Shown: in pieces, positions 8,928-18,870 of the stretch | Layout of the letters: each line of letters opens with the position of its first letter | Numbering within the stretch: the first letter of the stretch is position 1 | From: JAGVSR01 sp963708775 | GTDB lineage: Bacteria > Pseudomonadota > Alphaproteobacteria > Rhizobiales > Hyphomicrobiaceae | Assembly: GCA_963708775.1 (NCBI GenBank) | Contig: CAVPTI010000002.1 | Span: 372,001-436,000, forward strand | Reading direction: 5' to 3' | Length of the DNA: 64,000 nt | Notes under the pieces: generated by a model | Seen by the model: the letters and a program-made list of their open reading frames with translations, nothing else | What the model was told of the DNA's origin: nothing | Databases searched by the model: none | Translations under genes and position numbers: made by a program

Positions 8928-9554
8928 ATGACCACCGCCTTCCAATCGCTCAAGGAGACGGCTGTCCTTGGAGCACAGCCCGCGACGGACAAGCGCCGCC
9001 ACAAGCGCGTCGCGATCACGTTGCTCGGCCGCTTCATGCGGGCAAATAGGCACGAATATCCTTGCAGATTGAATGACATATCTGTTGGCGGCGCCGCCAT
9101 CAATTCGCCCGTCGCCGTTGATGAGGGCGAACGCATCGTCGTCTATTTCGATCATATCGGCGGGCTGGAAGGCAGCGTCGTGCGGGTCTTCGAAGGCGGG
9201 TTCGCCATGCAGTTCAGGACGACCGCGCGCAAGCGAGAAAAGCTTGCCGCGCAATTGACCTGGCTCCTCAATCGCGACGTGCTGAGCGGTATCACGGAGC
9301 GCCGGCACGAACGCGGTTCCGCCGCAGATCAGAACAAGACCGTTGTGCTCGATACGGGTGAAACACTCGATTGCGAAGTCGTCGACGTGTCGATCTCGGG
9401 GGCGTCGCTTCGGATGGACATGCGGCCGCCGATCGGAAGCAGCTTGATGCTCGGGCGGATGCGCGGGCGCGTCATGCGCCATCACGACCATGGGATCGGT
9501 GTCCAGTTCGTCGACATTCAGGAACCGGAGGCTCTCCGCCGGCATTTCACGTGA
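8928..9554 (+). CDS. double PilZ-domain protein
   Basis: A 208-residue protein with two PilZ domains, the usual receptor fold for cyclic di-GMP. Domain 1 begins near residue 24 with 'RRHKRVAITLLGRF' and has 'LNDISVGGAAI' (the D/NxSxxG motif). Domain 2 begins with 'RRHERGSA' near 125 and has 'VVDVSISGASLRM'. Both keep arginine-rich starts and the xxSxxG turn, so nucleotide binding is plausible for each. The ATG start is preferred over the TTG 21 bases upstream. The next gene on this strand encodes a transglutaminase-like periplasmic protease, a pairing that recalls cyclic di-GMP control of adhesin processing, but this is inference only. Confidence 0.85.
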   Translation: MTTAFQSLKETAVLGAQPATDKRRHKRVAITLLGRFMRANRHEYPCRLNDISVGGAAINSPVAVDEGERIVVYFDHIGGLEGSVVRVFEGGFAMQFRTTARKREKLAAQLTWLLNRDVLSGITERRHERGSAADQNKTVVLDTGETLDCEVVDVSISGASLRMDMRPPIGSSLMLGRMRGRVMRHHDHGIGVQFVDIQEPEALRRHFT

Positions 9555-9699
9555 CGGCGAGAACAGTCGGAACATGCGGGTACGTGCAGGAAAAACGGGC
9601 GCGGCAGAAAGATAAAAGTTTGATCAAATGCCGGGCTTTGCATTCAGGGGACAACGAGGATTTTACGCTAGTGTAGCGTTGTTAGTACGGGGTTTTCGC

Positions 9700-10341
9700 A
9701 TGAAGTGCGTATCAGTCATTGTCGCTGGCGCTGCGTTAGGCGCTACTCTTGCTACCCAGGCTGCGGCCGATCCGGTGGCGTTGCCCGCGTTGTCCGAACG
9801 AACCGCTTACATGCGGGTGTTCGGATCCTCCCAGGCTCCGTACGGGTTTGTGCGCTTTTGCGACCAGAACCCGCAATACTGTGTCCAGCGCGGGAACGGT
9901 GGCCGCTTCGAAGCCACGCCCGAAAGCCTCAGCGACCTCGACGAGGTGAACCGCCTCGTCAATCGGTCTGTCGAGCCGGCGACGGATAATGAGATCTACG
10001 GCATCAGCGAATATTGGACGCTGCCTGGCGATAAGGGCGACTGCGAGGATTATGCTCTGCTCAAGCAGAAAATTCTGATCGGCCGCGGCTGGCCATCGAG
10101 TTCGCTCTTGCTGACGGTTGTGCGCGATGAGAAGGGCGAGGGCCATGCTGTTCTCACTGCGCGCACGAGCCAAGGCGATTTCGTGCTCGACAACAAGAGC
10201 GACGATGTCCGGTTATGGTCGCGGTCCAGTTATCAGTTCGTGATGCGCCAGTCGTATCTCGATCCGAAAGTTTGGGTGTCGCTCGATCCGCAGGATGCCG
10301 GCGCCCCATCGTCGCTTGCTGGCGTGCAGAACGATCGCTGA
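9700..10341 (+). CDS. bacterial transglutaminase-like cysteine proteinase (BTLCP family)
   Basis: A 213-residue exported protein of the BTLCP (peptidase C93) family, related in fold to LapG. The signal peptide is visible at residues 1-22, ending 'TQAAA'. The catalytic triad is Cys115 in 'GDCEDYALLK', His149 in 'EGHAVLT' and Asp164 in 'FVLDN'. The tryptophan-rich preceding segment 'EYWTLPGDKG' is typical. The location would be periplasmic. The start is the ATG before 'KCVSVIVAGAAL', because the upstream open frame is not a good signal sequence. A bidirectional terminator follows directly. Whether it cleaves an adhesin as LapG does cannot be told, since no giant adhesin is in the window. Confidence 0.88.
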   Translation: MKCVSVIVAGAALGATLATQAAADPVALPALSERTAYMRVFGSSQAPYGFVRFCDQNPQYCVQRGNGGRFEATPESLSDLDEVNRLVNRSVEPATDNEIYGISEYWTLPGDKGDCEDYALLKQKILIGRGWPSSSLLLTVVRDEKGEGHAVLTARTSQGDFVLDNKSDDVRLWSRSSYQFVMRQSYLDPKVWVSLDPQDAGAPSSLAGVQNDR

Positions 10342-10361
10342 CATTGCACCGAGTTTGATAT

Positions 10362-10396
10362 GAAAGAGCCGGATGCGCATCGCATCCGGCTCTTTC
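10362..10396. terminator. bidirectional hairpin terminator
   Basis: A perfect 16-base inverted repeat (left arm starting GAAAGAGCCGG) with a 3-base loop, flanked by A and T runs on the two sides. It sits between the convergent transglutaminase-like protease and gamma carbonic anhydrase genes and fits termination of both. Confidence 0.88.
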
Positions 10397-10416
10397 GCTT
10401 TCTATCTCCACGCTCT

Positions 10417-10947
10417 CTAGTCCTGCGGTGCAAGGCTCTGGACGTAGCGCTTCCAGTTCGCGGCATAGCGGCCGGCACTCGCCTTCAAGCGCTCGCTCTC
10501 TTCGGCCGATAGTTCGCGCACGACCTTGCCGGGGGAACCCAGGATCATCGAGCGCGGCGGGAATTCCTTACCCTCGGTGATCAGCGTATTGGCGCCAACG
10601 AGGGAACCCTCACCGATCTTGGCGCCATTCAGCACAATCGAGCCGATGCCGATCAGGCTCCCGCTGCCGATGGTGCATCCGTGCAGCATGACCATGTGGC
10701 CGATCGTGCAGTCCTCGCCAATATCGAGTGGAAAGCCGGGGTCTGTGTGCAACACGCATCCGTCCTGGACGTTCGAGCGGGCACCGACCCGGATCAACTC
10801 GTTGTCGCCGCGCAGAACGGCTCCGAACCAGACGCTTGCGTCTTCGCACAATTCCACTTTACCCAAGCAAACCGCATTCGGAGCCACCCACGCGCGATCA
10901 CCCTTCGGCATAACGACATGCGCATCCGCGAGCCGGTAAATCGTCAT
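10417..10947 (-). CDS. gamma carbonic anhydrase-like hexapeptide protein
   Basis: A 176-residue left-handed beta-helix protein of the gamma carbonic anhydrase/YrdA-PaaY group, trimeric in known members, with zinc held by His residues between subunits. Visible are the Arg-Gly-Asp-Asn turn 'VLRGDNELIRVGARSN', the metal-site histidines in 'VLHTD' and 'IGHMVMLHG', and repeated hexapeptides such as 'IGIGSIVLNGAKIGEGS'. The C-terminal amphipathic helix ends 'WKRYVQSLAPQD'. Many members of this subgroup are active anhydrases and others act on CoA thioesters. It is the third gene of a cysE-DUF3126-gamma-CA operon, starting 19 bases after the DUF3126 gene. Confidence 0.9.
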   Translation of the reverse strand: MTIYRLADAHVVMPKGDRAWVAPNAVCLGKVELCEDASVWFGAVLRGDNELIRVGARSNVQDGCVLHTDPGFPLDIGEDCTIGHMVMLHGCTIGSGSLIGIGSIVLNGAKIGEGSLVGANTLITEGKEFPPRSMILGSPGKVVRELSAEESERLKASAGRYAANWKRYVQSLAPQD

Positions 10948-10966
10948 TTTTGCCCCCGGCGCGCGC

Positions 10967-11182
10967 TCAGGCTTCTTCGAGATCGACGTCGAGGATGGCC
11001 ATCTGGAATTGGTAGGACACCTCGCCGTCCTCGTCTTCGCGGAACAGCACGGCGATGAAGTCATCACCGATGTAGACCTCCGCGCTGTCGTCCTTCTTCG
11101 GGCGGGCGCGCACCGACAGGTTCTTGGTGCCGAACGTTTTGCGAAGGAAGGCCTCAACCTTCGCGATTTCTTCTTTCTTCAC
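10967..11182 (-). CDS. DUF3126 family protein
   Basis: A 71-residue protein of the DUF3126 family, known almost only from alphaproteobacteria and typically found next to cysE. It starts with 'MKKEEIAKVEAFLRKTF' and continues with an acidic beta-rich stretch 'EVYIGDDFIAVLFRED'. The function is unknown. It sits between cysE (51 bases upstream) and the gamma carbonic anhydrase gene (19 bases downstream) on the same strand, so one transcript is likely. Confidence 0.88.
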   Translation of the reverse strand: MKKEEIAKVEAFLRKTFGTKNLSVRARPKKDDSAEVYIGDDFIAVLFREDEDGEVSYQFQMAILDVDLEEA

Positions 11183-11233
11183 GTGGGTTCTCCGGTTGTA
11201 TCTATGAGCTAGACTGCGCTGACTTTGTGCGCC

Positions 11234-12136
11234 TCAAAGCATGCTGTAGTCGTCTGGACCCAGGTAGTTCGGCGCCGTTCGCAGCATCTGATCCATCGAT
11301 CGGGCGGGCTCGGCGCAACTGACGGGGCCGACCACGCGGGCGGGCACGCCAGCAACGGTCATGTTCGGAGGCACATCCTGCAACACCACGCTCCCGGCCG
11401 CGACCAGGGCGCAATTTCCGACATGGATGTTGCCGAGCACCTTCGCGCCGGCGCCAATCAGAACGCCCGCGCCGATCTTGGGATGCCGATCGCCCGTCAC
11501 CTTGCCGCTGCCGCCGAGCGTGACCGCATGCAGGAAGGAGCAGTTGTCGCCCACGACCGCCGTTTCACCTACGACGAAGCCGGTGGCGTGATCGAGCATG
11601 ATGCCGCGTCCAAAGCGGGCAGCGGGATGAATGTCGGTCGAGAAAATCTTCGATGACTGGCTCTGCAGATAAAGCGCGAAGTCCTTTCGCCCCTGTCGCC
11701 AAAGCTCATGCGCGAAGCGGTGAGTGACGAGCGCGTGGAAGCCCTTGAAGAATAGCAGCGGCTCGAGATAGCGGGTGCAGGCGGGGTCACGGTCATAGAC
11801 CGCGGCCAGATCGGCGCGGATCGCGAGTGACAAATCAGGCTGGCTGTCGAGCACGTCCTGGAACGTCTGCAGGATCAAGCCCGCGTCGACATCGGAATGG
11901 TTGAGCCGTTGCGCCACGCGGTGGGCGATCGCATCTTCGAGACGAGAGTGATTGACGACCGTGGCAAAGACGAAGCCGGTCAGCGCCGGCTCACCTGCCA
12001 TGGCGGTTGCGGCCTCACGCTGGACCTGCTCCCAAACGGGATCAGCGGACGCAATGTGCCCTGCCGCCTTCGACTTCGGCTTTGCGCCACCATGGGGCGG
12101 TGCGCCATCGGTTTTCTGTGGGCGGGAAGCGGACAT
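11234..12136 (-). CDS. cysE: serine O-acetyltransferase CysE
   Basis: CysE transfers acetyl from acetyl-CoA to serine, making O-acetylserine, the direct precursor of cysteine. The N-terminal helical domain includes 'LEDAIAHRVAQRLNH'. The left-handed beta-helix catalytic domain shows 'HPAARFGRGIMLDHATG' with the catalytic Asp-His pair and the second site 'FLHAVTLGGSG'. Hexapeptide repeats follow. The C-terminal tail ends in Ile-free 'GPDDYSML', unlike the Ile-ending tail that docks into CysK in enterics, so complex formation is doubtful. The start is placed at the Met before 'SASRPQKTDG', with an alternative 39 bases upstream. It is the first gene of the operon with DUF3126 and gamma-CA. Confidence 0.93.
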   Translation of the reverse strand: MSASRPQKTDGAPPHGGAKPKSKAAGHIASADPVWEQVQREAATAMAGEPALTGFVFATVVNHSRLEDAIAHRVAQRLNHSDVDAGLILQTFQDVLDSQPDLSLAIRADLAAVYDRDPACTRYLEPLLFFKGFHALVTHRFAHELWRQGRKDFALYLQSQSSKIFSTDIHPAARFGRGIMLDHATGFVVGETAVVGDNCSFLHAVTLGGSGKVTGDRHPKIGAGVLIGAGAKVLGNIHVGNCALVAAGSVVLQDVPPNMTVAGVPARVVGPVSCAEPARSMDQMLRTAPNYLGPDDYSML

Positions 12137-12375
12137 TGGGCGGTTAAGTCCTTGAGGTCGTTGGCCGGGCGTCACGGCTTCGGCGATGGGGCAACCGGGT
12201 ATCCGGCGACGCCCCGGGCGTCAATCTAAACCTCCGGGCGAACGAATGGAATTGCTCGTGGGTTCGCGTTGCAGCGCATACCCGGGCCGCACGAGCCCTC
12301 GCGACCAGAGGGCCGGTTGTCACCTCGGCTCCCCCCTCGTAGAAGCCAAGCATCCACCGTACCAGAGGGACCGTC

Positions 12376-13170
12376 ATGGCCGACGACAAAGCACCGGAAT
12401 TGCGGCTCGAGCGGGAGGGCGGCATCGCCTTTCTGATCCTCGACAATCCGGCCCGGCTAAACGCTTTGACCTCAGCGATGTGGGGCGCAATCCCGCGACT
12501 GATTACGGAAGCCGAGGCTGATCCGGCCGTCCGCGTCATCGTGCTGAAGGGCGCCGGCGGCAAAGCGTTTTCAGCGGGCGCCGACATCTCCGAGTTCGAC
12601 AGCGCTCGAACCGGTGATGCAGCCACGGTCTATGACGCGCTGAACCATGCGGCGTTCGAGGCTTTGCTTGGGGCCAACAAGCCGACGCTGGCCATGATCG
12701 AGGGGTTCTGCCTTGGCGGCGGGCTCGGGATCGCCGCGTGCTGCGATCTTAGACTGGCCAATGACGCGGCGACGTTCGCCATCCCTGCCGCCAAGCTCGG
12801 GCTCGGCTATCATCCCCGGTGGGTGCGCACCCTGCTCACGCTCGCTCCCCCGGCATCGGTGAAGGAGCTTCTGTTCACCGGCCGCCGTTTCAGCGCCTCC
12901 GAGGCACTGCAGATGGGGCTCGTCAACCGCGTGTATCCCGCGGCGGCTCTCGATACCGAGACACGGATGCTCGCGGATACGATTGCTGCCAACGCCCCGA
13001 TGACGATCCGGGCCGCCAAGGCTGCCATTGATGCACTGACACTCAAGCCGGAGACAGCCGACATCGCGCGGCTGGAGGCCCTGGTGAAGGCGTGCTTCGA
13101 GAGCGCGGACTATGCGGAGGGCCGCAAGGCTTTCGGCGAAAAGCGCAAGCCCATGTTCAAAGGACAGTGA
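12376..13170 (+). CDS. enoyl-CoA hydratase/isomerase family protein lacking catalytic glutamates
   Basis: A 264-residue crotonase-fold protein. The oxyanion-hole segments are present ('KAFSAGADISEFD' at 63-75 and 'GFCLGGGLGIAACCD' at 110-124). The positions equivalent to the two catalytic glutamates of mitochondrial hydratase are Gly118 (in GGGLG) and Ala138 (in 'IPAAKLG'), so ordinary water addition to an enoyl-CoA is unlikely. Crotonases without these residues do other thioester chemistry (isomerisation, C-C cleavage, hydrolysis). The substrate is unknown. The gene stands alone, with cysE divergent and a deacetylase directly downstream on the same strand. Confidence 0.85.
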   Translation: MADDKAPELRLEREGGIAFLILDNPARLNALTSAMWGAIPRLITEAEADPAVRVIVLKGAGGKAFSAGADISEFDSARTGDAATVYDALNHAAFEALLGANKPTLAMIEGFCLGGGLGIAACCDLRLANDAATFAIPAAKLGLGYHPRWVRTLLTLAPPASVKELLFTGRRFSASEALQMGLVNRVYPAAALDTETRMLADTIAANAPMTIRAAKAAIDALTLKPETADIARLEALVKACFESADYAEGRKAFGEKRKPMFKGQ

Positions 13171-13171
13171 C

Positions 13172-14204
13172 GTGATCATTCGATCCCTCGCCGTCATGTG
13201 TCTTTGCAGCTCTGCTGGCCGTTCCAGCGTTCGCTGCGGACCGGGCGGCGTTGCGTGATCGCTGCTGGTCGCCGGCGGCGCTATCGGGATCGGTGGAGGA
13301 GAAGAAGAGCATTAAGGGGCTCCACGCGTTCGATCAGCCGCCGGCCGCGATGACGCTGGCGCCTCATGCTCAGGTGCCGAAGGAATGGCGTGGCGCCATC
13401 AGGCGCGTGAAGCTTCCGCCGGGTAAGAAGATGGTCGCGCTCACGTTCGACATGTGCGAAGTGCCGGGAGAAGTGGCAGGCTTCGACGCGGCGCTTGTCG
13501 ATTATCTGCGGGCGAACGGGATCAAGGCGACGTTCTTTTCGGGCGGCAAATGGATGCGATCGCATTCTGAGCGCACGCGACAGCTGATGGCCGACCCGCT
13601 GTTCGAGATCGGCAATCATGCCGAAGCGCATCGCAACCTGCGTCTTCTCAGCGGCAATGCTCTGAAAGAGGAAATCGAAGGGCCGCAACGCGCCTATGAA
13701 ATGCAGCGCGAGGCACTTGCAGGTTCGCAATGCGTGCGCGGAGACGACAGCTTTGCGACCATACCGCCACGCGTCGGGCTGTTTCGTTTTCCATTTGGCG
13801 CCTGCAATCAGGCATCGCTCAATGCCGTAAATGATGCGGGTTTGCTGGCCATTCAGTGGAATTTGTCGACGGGTGATCCCGTTGCAGCACAGTCGGCGCA
13901 GGCGATCGCGCAAGCCATGCTGCGCGCGAAGCCCGGCGCCATCATCATCGCCCATGGCAATGGCCGCGGCGTTCATACGGCCGAGGCGCTCGCAATCGCC
14001 ATCCCGCAGATGAAAGCTCGGGGCTATGAATTTGTCACCGTCTCGGAGCTTCTCGCCCAAGGAACGCCCGAAATCTCCGCCACGTGCTACAACACTCGGC
14101 CCGGTGATACAGATAAGTACGACATGTTCTTCAACCCGCGGCCGCCCAGACCAGAGAACAAGTCCGCGGAGACAACGCATGAGCCAACCGCCCCCTCCCG
14201 TTGA
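13172..14204 (+). CDS. exported polysaccharide deacetylase (NodB domain), frame broken in the signal peptide
   Basis: The NodB homology domain has the metal and catalytic residues 'ALTFDMCE' (Asp) and 'GNHAEAHRNL' (two His), then 'FRFPFGACN' and 'IIIAHGNG'. It should de-N-acetylate or de-acetylate an envelope or extracellular polysaccharide. The uninterrupted frame begins only at a poor TTG (13251). Just upstream, in that frame, lies a hydrophobic stretch 'FAALLAVPAFAAD' with no start, while a GTG at 13172 with AGGA before it opens one frame away. Removing one base near 13200-13203 joins them into a classical signal peptide. I therefore place the start at 13172. It overlaps the following GNAT gene by 26 bases. 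Confidence 0.83.
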
Positions 14205-14694
14205 ACGTTACGATACGGATCTGTTCGGAAGCGGACCGGGGGACATCTCACTGCGCCCGCTGCCGCCCGGCGAGCCGCAACGGCTTGGGCCGGCTTTTGC
14301 AGCCATCGATCCCTGGGCTCGGCTCGGGTACAAGGCGGACGCACTCTCGGGCTATCTTGGAACACTGGAAAAGAGTGCACCGCGCTACGCTATCATGGCG
14401 GGCAACGAGGTTGCGGGTGCGGCGGGCATCCGGCTCAACTGGTTGCGCGGACCCTACGTGCAGTTCCTCGGTATTCTGCCCGACTATCAGAAGCGCCGGC
14501 TCGGGAGCACGTTCCTGGCGTGGCTGGCGCATGAAGCCAAGCGCCACGGCGAGCAGAACGTGTGGGTGCTCGCCTCCGTATTCAATGCGGACGCGTTGCG
14601 GTTCTACGAGGTGAACGGCTTCGCACGGACGGGCGAGATCGTCGATCTCGTGGCGCCCGGCACGGCGGAAGTCCTGTTGCGGCGGCGGCTCTGA
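14179..14694 (+). CDS. GNAT family N-acetyltransferase
   Basis: A 171-residue GNAT-fold acetyltransferase. The acetyl-CoA-binding motif A is 'FLGILPDYQKRRLGSTFLAW', and the C-terminal part contains 'FNADALRFYEVNGFARTGEI', the usual motif B. The acceptor is unknown. The ATG at 14179 lies inside the end of the deacetylase gene (26-base overlap), so the two are probably translated from one message. The RimI-like layout suggests a protein or small amine acceptor, with no firm clue. Confidence 0.85.
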   Translation: MSQPPPPVERYDTDLFGSGPGDISLRPLPPGEPQRLGPAFAAIDPWARLGYKADALSGYLGTLEKSAPRYAIMAGNEVAGAAGIRLNWLRGPYVQFLGILPDYQKRRLGSTFLAWLAHEAKRHGEQNVWVLASVFNADALRFYEVNGFARTGEIVDLVAPGTAEVLLRRRL

Positions 14695-15107
14695 GCCGGT
14701 CGTGGAGGGCGCTCACGAAAATTCGATGTCGCGATGCGAAAAGCGTGCGCGAGCCGGAAATACATTTGAGATCCAGACAGACGAACCGGCCCCGGGCCTG
14801 CGAGCCGGCAGGCGCTCAAGGCCCTCTCATTGCAGCACTTCGGTCGAAGGCCCGCAGACGCAACGCGCGCCGCTTTGCGCATTCATTTTCGTCAGGGGCA
14901 CTTGATCCTTCTCAAGCTGCTGTTCTCTTTCGAGCTTCACCTGCTGCATTGCGGAATCGTTTTTCGTTGCAGCGGGGCGACTTCGCTCATTACGTTTGCG
15001 GCTGTCAGGCGGCCATCGTCTGGCAAAATAAAAGAAGCAAAGGGCGCGGAACAAGCTCTGTGATCAGCGCGTTCTGACCCGGCGACGCAAACGTCTAGGG
15101 AGGTAAC
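14695..15107. other. intergenic stretch, no gene recognised
   Basis: About 410 bases between the GNAT gene and a tiny membrane-peptide gene. Short open frames on both strands (for example 14827-15054 minus, with a charged Gln/Glu-rich start) have no recognisable family and no clear ribosome-binding site. It presumably holds the promoter of the small gene at 15108. Confidence 0.5.
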
Positions 15108-15191
15108 ATGGGCATCGCAACCCCGCTCAACGTGCTGGCCGCCTGTTTGTCGTTCGGCTTCATCGCGGCCATCTGTTTCGGGTATGTGTGA
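15108..15191 (+). CDS. 27-residue single-span membrane peptide
   Basis: A tiny open frame, ATG to TGA, encoding 27 residues: a short N-terminus 'MGIATPLNVL' and one hydrophobic helix rich in Ala, Phe, Ile and Cys up to the C-terminal 'FGYV'. Support comes from a strong GGGAGG 5 bases before the ATG and a hairpin terminator 45 bases after the stop, which makes a complete small transcription unit. No family is recognised. Similar single-span small proteins often bind larger membrane complexes. Confidence 0.6.
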   Translation: MGIATPLNVLAACLSFGFIAAICFGYV

Positions 15192-15235
15192 AACGCGCCA
15201 AGACGCGTGACCCTTGCAAAATGCTACGCCCATAG

Positions 15236-15266
15236 AAAAGCGCGGGAGCCCTCTCCCCGCGCTTTT
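15236..15266. terminator. hairpin terminator
   Basis: Inverted repeat AAAAGCGCGGG ... CCCGCGCTTTT with a 9-base loop. It lies between the 27-residue peptide gene and the convergent membrane protein gene at 15308, so it can serve both. Confidence 0.85.
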
Positions 15267-15307
15267 CGCTTTCTTACAGACGCTGCTGCTGCTCTTTACT
15301 GCCGCCG

Positions 15308-15652
15308 CTATCGCTTGGCGAAATAGCCCAGCACCGCTCCGATGAGGACCGCCCACTGAGCCGGCACCTTGTTCCATGGCAGGTCGGGAACGAGCGGCGG
15401 CAGGAATGTCCAGATCAGCGCGAAGATGAGCGCGAGCACGAGCGAGGAGGAAAGCGTCCCGCTGTGCGGCATGCCCACGTCTTTGATGATTTGAGAAGCC
15501 ACGATGCCGATGAGGAAAATGATCACCGACACGACGACGGCATAAACGAAGATCGAAAGATCACCGCGAATGGGAATGTATCCCATCGCGATCTTGCCAA
15601 GGAAATAGCCCCCCGCGATCTGCAACAGCAGCAGTACCAGTCGTCCCAGCAT
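15308..15652 (-). CDS. small multi-pass membrane protein, unknown
   Basis: A 114-residue integral membrane protein with about four hydrophobic helices ('LVLLLLQIAGGYFLG', 'FVYAVVVSVIIFLIGIVAS', 'LVLALIFALIWTFL' and 'WAVLIGAVLGYFA'). The C-terminus 'AKR' is basic and probably cytoplasmic. No family motif is recognised. The start is the ATG before 'LGRLVLLLL', 5 bases after GGGAA. An ATG 21 bases further upstream is possible. It is not obviously linked to the methionine operon that begins to its right on the same strand. Confidence 0.65.
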   Translation of the reverse strand: MLGRLVLLLLQIAGGYFLGKIAMGYIPIRGDLSIFVYAVVVSVIIFLIGIVASQIIKDVGMPHSGTLSSSLVLALIFALIWTFLPPLVPDLPWNKVPAQWAVLIGAVLGYFAKR

Positions 15653-15773
15653 GTGGTTCCCCGTTTCCGTCACGCGACCGATGACCGGTCCCGCCCCGTC
15701 GGGACGCTATCATGACCGATATGACGGGCAAACAACGGCCTCGGGCAACACGCTGAGAAATCTGTTCATGTGA

Positions 15774-15811
15774 TCTTGGCGCAAGCGCCTGGACGAGCTT
15801 GGCGCAAGCGC

Positions 15812-15830
<19 letters not shown>
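15774..15830. repeat. 23-base tandem repeat spanning the 3' end of metH part 2
   Basis: Two copies of a 23-base unit that opens CTTGGCGCAAGCGCCT (from 15774 and 15797) are followed by a diverged third start of the unit at 15820. The third copy is coding (the last residues of MetH) and the other two lie at or just past the stop codon. Each full unit holds the self-complementary GGCGC-AA-GCGCC type core, so the transcript can form small hairpins here. Confidence 0.75.
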
Positions 15831-18502
<2,672 letters not shown>

Positions 18503-18594
18503 GCGTGAGATCCTACTTTTTTGACCGAAAACGGTGGAGTTGGAGAGGCCGCACCTCGGCGATGCGTTCGAAGTCTGTATCGTCGTGAATTGTA

Positions 18595-18816
18595 TCAACG
18601 AGAAAAGTCACGGCCCCGCCTTTGTTTCAAGGGATCAAACCCATCAACAAATTCAAATTGACCTGCGTAGCGTGACAGAGACGATGCGCGTTTTTTTTCG
18701 GAACGCACATATTTTTCGAGTGCCGTGTTAACGGCCTCCCGCTTGGTCGTCACGCCGGCGATTTTCATGGCCTCATCGACCAGTTCGTCGTCAAGATCAA
18801 TGTTGGTGCGGCCCAT
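18595..18816 (-). CDS. vapB: orphan VapB-family antitoxin
   Basis: A 73-residue VapB-type antitoxin. The ribbon-helix-helix start 'MGRTNIDLDDELVDEAMKI' and 'TKREAVNTALEKYVR' are typical for the subfamily that pairs with PIN-domain VapC toxins. The C-terminal tail 'YAGQFEFVDGFDPLK' looks like a toxin-binding region. AGGAGG is 4 bases before the ATG. No VapC follows: the next gene, 92 bases downstream, is metH part 2. A palindromic operator-like element lies just upstream. It sits inside the methionine operon between the two metH genes. It may be a remnant of a lost toxin-antitoxin pair or a repressor in its own right. Confidence 0.85.
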   Translation of the reverse strand: MGRTNIDLDDELVDEAMKIAGVTTKREAVNTALEKYVRSEKKRASSLSRYAGQFEFVDGFDPLKQRRGRDFSR

Positions 18817-18832
18817 GGAGCCTCCTGCTCTT

Positions 18833-18859
18833 TGGTGTATGAATTGGTGTATCATACAC
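18833..18859. promoter_or_regulatory. operator-like repeats upstream of vapB
   Basis: A perfect inverted repeat GTGTAT-C-ATACAC at 18847-18859, plus a further direct copy TGGTGTAT at 18833-18840 repeating the TGGTGTAT at 18845-18852. This lies 17-43 bases upstream of the vapB ATG. VapB antitoxins usually repress their own promoter through such palindromes, so autoregulation is likely. Confidence 0.6.
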
Positions 18860-18870
18860 ATTATAGCGTG

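Noticed and set aside
14827..15054. 75-codon minus-strand open frame
   Set aside because: No start signal, mixed composition and no family; treated as non-coding.
18503..18594. Possible VapC toxin remnant after vapB
   Set aside because: The 92 bases contain no PIN-domain motif in any frame and are too short to hold one.
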